From positions 1,054,001 through 1,118,000 of the forward strand of contig SAXG01000003.1 of the NCBI GenBank assembly GCA_012932865.1: a stretch of DNA of 64,000 nucleotides. Direction: 5' to 3'. The DNA comes from Amylostereum areolatum (lineage: Eukaryota > Basidiomycota > Agaricomycetes > Russulales > Stereaceae). Positions 59,439 to 64,000 of the stretch are shown here, one piece after another (within the stretch, counting starts at the first letter, position 1; each line of letters begins with the position of its first letter). The notes under the pieces are model-generated. The model searched no databases and was not told the DNA's origin. It saw only the letters and a list, made by a program, of their open reading frames with translations. The position numbers and the translations under genes are program-made.

Positions 59439-59961
59439 ATGTGTAAGCCTCCTCGTGCGCCACCCAGAGTATTCCAACTCTTGGTTAAGACGCATAGGAT
59501 CACTGTCTTCCTGACCTTCCCCAACACTGCAACCGTAGCGGAAGTGAAGGAAGAGGTTCTTTCGGCACTCGTTGCAGACATCTCACAAGGGTTCACGCTG
59601 CCCAAGACTTCGACGGTGGATGATTTCGCGCTTACGCGGGGCATCCAAGGGAAGGGGCACGTACCGGGGCAGTACGATCTGCTCGATGATGAGCAAGTGC
59701 TGAAGGACGTGGTTTCTAACTGGGAAATACTGTTCGTGCGGTTTAAGGACATATCCGGTGCGTGTTCATACCTTCAATATCTGATGAACAGGGGCAGATT
59801 GACCATAATCGCGTTAAGGCGAACTGCTGCCTGTAGAAGTCACCATCCCTTCATTGGAAGACGATCAGGACTCGAACACGGCCAACATAAACGCAGAGAT
59901 GGAGATCGATATGTCCGAAGAATCAAGTGTTAGAAAGGGAAAGCGAAAGGCAGTATCATAG
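59439..59961 (+). CDS. Ubiquitin-fold-like small protein, unknown function
   Basis: Two exons, 59439-59757 and 59819-59961, give 153 residues. The first 105 residues look like a ubiquitin-like beta-grasp: VFQLLVKTHRITVFLTFPN, TVAEVKEEVLSALVADI, then PGQYDLLDDEQVLKDVVSNW and ILFVRFKD. The second exon adds GELLPVEVTIPSLEDD and an acidic then basic tail ending RKGKRKAVS, possibly a nuclear signal. No C-terminal Gly-Gly, so it is unlikely to be conjugated. I do not know the family name. The start at 59439 is the first ATG in frame. Confidence 0.75.
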
Positions 59962-60158
59962 CAAGCATGGCAGTCTGCTTTCATTGATCGTGTGTATCAT
60001 TCTGCAATGACATCGAACCTACAATATTGTTGTACGTAAAGTTGCGCTGCATTTGTATTGCATCGAAGGAACCTTGTCAGTCTGGGGGTAGTCTCTGGGC
60101 GAGAAAAATAGCCTCATCAAGGTGCTACAGGGTACAACAGGCAGATGTCAAGCCTACG

Positions 60159-60788
60159 TCATGGCTTCCATGGTCGGGGGCTATATGGGAGAAGAGCGGC
60201 AGCGACGCGTCTCCCTTCCTCTGACAGCAGATTGTATGTTGTGCAGGCGTTCCACTGTAGACGCGTTTGATCAGACGAGAGAGCCGGAAAATGCGTTGGT
60301 CACGTACGCTATCCATAATATCGACTTGTATCCCCAGTTGCGTAAGGTGATGGCGAAGGGGTGCCGGTGGGGGTACAACCGACTTTCCAGTCCCAAGCAA
60401 TAGAATCTCTAAGTCCTCACAATGAGATGGTTCACAATGTGGACCTTCCGGTGACGGAGACAGACAAACCGGGTTTTGGTACCACCAGGTCGAAGATCTC
60501 GAACCTATCCTTAGACCATCCCTGCCACAATGTCGACGGAACGTCCCAAAGAAAGACCTTTCCTTCCAGGAAGATACAAGCAGAAGGAATGATCAAGCCA
60601 TCTTCAAGTTCGATGCCAGCATTGGAGATCGCCTTGACTTGGACTGGTGGCGGGACATCATCAGCGAGGATATTGGTTAAGCGAGCCCAGCGGTCGTCCT
60701 GTAAAGTGCGTGGTGTGTGTATGTGACCACGGGAGAGCGGGAGCGCGCGACGAGAGGGTTTTGTTGCTCGAAGAGCAAGTGAGAACAT
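60159..60788 (-). CDS. NDUFAF3: Complex I assembly factor NDUFAF3-like (DUF498)
   Basis: Mitochondrial assembly factor for complex I with the Mth938/DUF498 fold. Three exons: 60788-60470, 60408-60308, 60254-60159, about 171 residues. Presequence MFSLALRATKPSRRALPL; core VQVKAISNAGIELEDGLIIP, DRFEIFDLVVPKPEILLLGT, GKSVVPPPAPLRHHLTQLGI, QVDIMDS, then NACTTYNLLSEEGRRVAAAL plus LPYSP. These are the hallmark blocks of the family. Exon 3 begins with TGG (Trp) where relatives, as I recall, have Arg in the RNA-TYN motif. Divergent from SWC4, starts 84 bp apart. Confidence 0.92.
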
Positions 60789-60872
60789 GAACGCCGGTGG
60801 CAATCTGGTGGAGTCTGGACGCGACATGCTGTGGACAACACCCACGCCTTCTCTTGCTACACTTCCAACACA
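60789..60872. promoter_or_regulatory. 84-bp bidirectional promoter
   Basis: Shortest divergent gap in the window, between NDUFAF3 and SWC4. It must hold both start regions or share promoter elements with the 5' coding exons. No TATA seen; CTTGCTCTTCG and CACGCCTTCTCTTGC stretches are present. Confidence 0.5.
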
Positions 60873-62713
60873 ATGGCTGGCGCTTCAGCAGCGGACGTCC
60901 GAAGCATCCTCTCTCTCCCCACGCCATCTACCCCAGGACCTTCACAACCCAAAAAGCCTGCACATTCCGCGAGGAAACCAGAGGGTATCTCCCGCGAACT
61001 ATATTCTCTCATCGGATCCTCCGCTCCCACTCTCGCCGCTCAACTCGCGAAACCACGACTCAAACAAAAGCCCAACCTTGGCAGCGGTGGTACCGTCAAG
61101 TGGTGCGCGTCTTTTCGCGTTCACCACGGACCTAGATCGAACACGTTATAGGGAGCTGCGAACGTTCAAGAATGCCGCCAGGAGCGACAGTTTGGAACTG
61201 CGTCATTGGGTCAAAGCCACATTTGATCCCGACGCCGGTGAGCATCATGTCTCCCTTGTTGATAGTAGACCTCACAATCGCCACCTAGAATACCCCTTCT
61301 TGAAATACAACATTAAGAGTCCCGAATACACTTATTCGTTGGACGAGTACACACGATTGCTGGAAGGTTAGCTTCCCATTTGGACCCGTTTCTTTTCGAC
61401 TGACGTTCAAAGATGTATTCAGATGAAGCATGGTCAAAGGGAGAGACAGACTATCTTTTCCAGCTTGTTCAAGACTTCGACTCTCGATTCTTCATCATCG
61501 CCGATAGGTACGATTATCCAAATGGGCCACCTAGGACGATGGAGGTAGGTTCATGACGGCTGTCTACATCGCAGATATCTCATTCGATGCATCAGGACTT
61601 GAAGGATAGGTATTACAGTGTGTGCCGCAAGCTCATACGAAGTCAACCCTGGACAGGTGACGATGCTAGCAAGAATCGCCTCCTGACCAGCTTTGAGTTT
61701 GACAAAGGTACGCGCCTTACACCCTTGTGCAACTTATGTCTGATTTCTGCATCACAGAACGCGAGGTACAGCGCAAAAAGTATCTTCAGTCTTTGGAGAA
61801 CCGTACCAAGGAGGAGATAGAAGAAGAGGAAGCGCTCTACATTGAACTCAAACACCTTGAACAAACCGAGCGACGCTTCAAGGCGGAAAGGGACAATCTT
61901 CTCTACACGCTGTACGGGGTCGAGTCCGGCTTGCATAATCTACCCTTCGACGACGACGGACCACTAGGCGACCCGAAGAAACGCAAAAAAGGCCCTGAAG
62001 TGGATAGCCCTGCCGCAACGCCTTCAAGCTCTGCAATGGCTCCGCCAGCTCCTGTTAAAAGGGCACCGTCTGTGAAATCTGCTGTTTACGGTACGCACTA
62101 CCTAAAGGGCGTCCATGCGCGTATTTACCAGTCTTCTCAGATGCACAACACTGTATCTACCGCCTCGACCCGCAACCGTCATCAACGACAAAGTCTTCCC
62201 ATCGTGCGGCATATCTGCGCTCGTTCTCAATTCCCTATGCCAAATCCGGCATCGCCGCAAAGGTTACTCAACTCCTCGGTGAGCTCAACATAACACATAG
62301 CCGCCTTGTGATGCCCACTCGGGAGACCGTTGGCGCGTTGGAAACCCTCCTTGAAGCGACGAGCACCCTCGTCGAGCAGAAGAAGGTCCTTGACCGTGTC
62401 GAGCAAGATATACGCGTCGCCCGGGGGCGACTCGGTTTACGTGCGAGTGAGGCTCCCAGTGCAAACGCAGGCGGAGAAGGTGCATTTATGGACGTCGACG
62501 AGGATGAAGGTTCCAGGCAGAATCAAGGACGCGGGGCTAGCTTGGCGAGCACCAGGAGCGCGCGCAGCAGAAAACCAGTACGCTCTTGACTGTATATAGC
62601 TAGAGCAGACAGTGGTGCTGATTTTCTTCCAGAGCCAACGACGATCCATGTCAGTCTCCTCGGTGGACACAACGGCGACCACTCGGGCTGGCACAAAGCG
62701 GAAACATAGTTGA
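60873..62713 (+). CDS. SWC4: SWR1/NuA4 complex subunit Swc4 (DMAP1)
   Basis: Shared subunit of the SWR1 H2A.Z-exchange and NuA4 acetyltransferase complexes. Seven exons: 60873-61102, 61152-61366, 61423-61544, 61596-61707, 61758-62090, 62141-62577, 62633-62713. N-terminal KPEGISRELYSLIGSSAPTL, AKPRLKQKPNLG; then the DMAP1/SANT core VKWELRTFKNAARSDSLELR, SLDEYTRLLEDEAWSKGETD, YLFQLVQDFDSRFFIIADRY, MEDLKDRYYSVCRKL; a coiled coil (EEIEEEEALYIELKHLEQTE); and a C-terminal helix (KVTQLLGELNITHSRLVMPT). The ATG at 60873 gives a clean start; the exon 1 end (GTGCGC donor inside TGG) restores the VKWELRTF join. The tail is Ser/Arg-rich. Confidence 0.93.
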
Positions 62714-62912
62714 TTTTCCAAACCCCTTGCTTTTGAAGTCTAGTCCACCTGTCCCACTGCCGTACCAACATCACCGTTCTATCACGTTGTGCTTTGATCC
62801 AATAAGTGTACAACAATGTCAATCCTCGAAAGTGTCCGCCCATTGCCTTTTACTCGTATATATAACCCGTCTCAACTATGATACGCGCAACGCCATTATC
62901 TGACCGGAATCC

Positions 62913-64000
62913 TTACTTTTTCGCAAGAACAATGCACGTCCTGCTCGGAATGTAGACCTGTTCAAATGAGCTAAGTATCGATCATGGGCGTACATTGTAT
63001 GGCTTACCTGCACCCAGTTCTTCCTGTTGTTCCAGTCCATTGGCGTGGTTTGATACGTCGTGGTGATATCGATGTTGTCGAACCCGCCGTATTTCTTCTC
63101 GTCGCTTGACAGCGCGATGTGATACTCGCCCGCGACGTCAACACCGACGCGATAGTCCGTGAATGAATTCGTGGGGTGGAAGTTGAAGACAAACAACAGG
63201 CCTGCGCGTTCAAACACGATCACCTTATCGACTTCGTGTTTAAGGGATATATATGCCTGAGGGGACGAAAGCCAGCCGTAGCGTGCTTCTAGATGGTTCA
63301 TGTCGGCGTCGAAAGCATTGAGATACCTATAACGGAGGCTAGGCTCGTCGACCACATTCCATTGGCGGCGGGCGTAATGGAAGGAGTTGCCGTTGCCTTC
63401 GCGTGGGAAATCAAGCCACTGTATCGGACATGAGCGCGTTCCAGCATTTAAACTGGAGTTGTCGCGCACCTCTGGGTGGCCGAACTCGTTGCCTTCGAAG
63501 TTCAGGTAACCCTCTCCCCCAAGAGAATGAACCAGGAGCCTGAATATACATGTCAGACATCTGTCTGTATCTCCCAACCAAAAGATCCTTCTACCTGATC
63601 ATCTTATGCAAGGCAATTCCACGGGCGATGACGGGTGTCATGGGACTGAGGTCGGACATGTTGGTATCTGGTAGATGGTCAAACACGCTGAGAACAGGGT
63701 GACGCAGCAATAGTCTTACACATCTCTTTGTCCATCAACCAGAATGCAAGAGTTTTGTCACCGACCAGAGCTTGGTCGTGGCTTTCCACGTAGGCCACAC
63801 TCTTCTCGCCGTGTCGCCGATTAACGAGAGTGTGGACGATATCGCTCATATCCCATTCATCATCCGATTTATGCTTCAGTAGCTTGATCCACATGTCGGG
63901 AATGGCCATCGACAGGCGATAATCAAACCCGACGCCACCTTGTCCCGCAGGAACACAGAGGAGAGGCATGCCAGATACATCTTCGGCGATTGTAATGATG
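62913..64000 (-). CDS. GLC3: 1,4-alpha-glucan branching enzyme, C-terminal part
   Basis: Glycogen branching enzyme (GH13). The gene is cut by the right window edge, so only the 3' half is visible: exon >64000-63720, 63667-63595, 63539-63470, 63418-63008, 62957-62913. From the edge: [58 protein letters not shown] (catalytic region), [60 protein letters not shown], then the C-terminal beta domain ([20 protein letters not shown]) ending in VLAKK. All visible phases close. Identification is very secure. Confidence 0.95.

Overview
The window is a gene-dense stretch of nuclear chromosome from a filamentous basidiomycete, most likely an Agaricomycete. The evidence is nearly every gene broken by short introns (about 45-70 bp), GTRNGT-type donors, exons down to 9-17 bp, about 100-500 bp between genes, and proteins of the mushroom-type gene set (PA14-containing GH3 glucosidase, Mx-like dynamin, Dal5-type permease, STN1, NDUFAF3). 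I found no prokaryotic operon, CRISPR array, virus, complete transposon, rRNA or tRNA gene. Exon borders were derived by hand from reading frame, splice sites and recalled family motifs; most reconstructions close in frame from ATG to stop.

Left part (1-16 kb): SF3A3 (3' end cut by the window), eIF4A3/FAL1, an unknown proline/serine-rich protein, SF3B6, a broken secreted-type ORF, LCL2, ribosomal protein uL1 (RPL10A), a tyrosine phosphatase and the 14-exon VAC14 scaffold. Three of the first four genes act in splicing or the exon junction complex.

Middle (15.6-46 kb): a GH3 beta-glucosidase with one apparent frameshift, an RNF220-like RING E3 ligase, TOM7, eIF3f, urease accessory protein UreF, the AFG1 ATPase, a CCDC137-like basic protein, a dynamin-family GTPase, an MPPED-like phosphoesterase, a small probable mitochondrial protein, TMA22/DENR, an unknown conserved protein, STN1, the auxilin-like SWA2, mitochondrial methionyl-tRNA synthetase and a protein with two dual-specificity phosphatase domains, the second apparently dead.

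Right part (46-64 kb): an unknown protein with a YRGGTRKGLDIT-type motif, an 18-exon allantoate-permease-family transporter, an alpha/beta hydrolase, a coiled-coil/RGRG-repeat protein, then a mitochondrial group (NDUFA1, lipoate ligase, NDUFA8, a ubiquitin-fold protein, NDUFAF3), SWC4/DMAP1 and the C-terminal part of glycogen branching enzyme, cut by the window end.

Many neighbours are divergent with short shared promoters (for example NDUFAF3/SWC4, 84 bp apart). No obvious new multi-gene system is present. The most notable items are the tandem active/dead phosphatase, the local set of three complex I genes, the unknown 46.5 kb protein, the fungal RNF220-like ligase, the GH3 frameshift, and the microexons and GC-AG introns.
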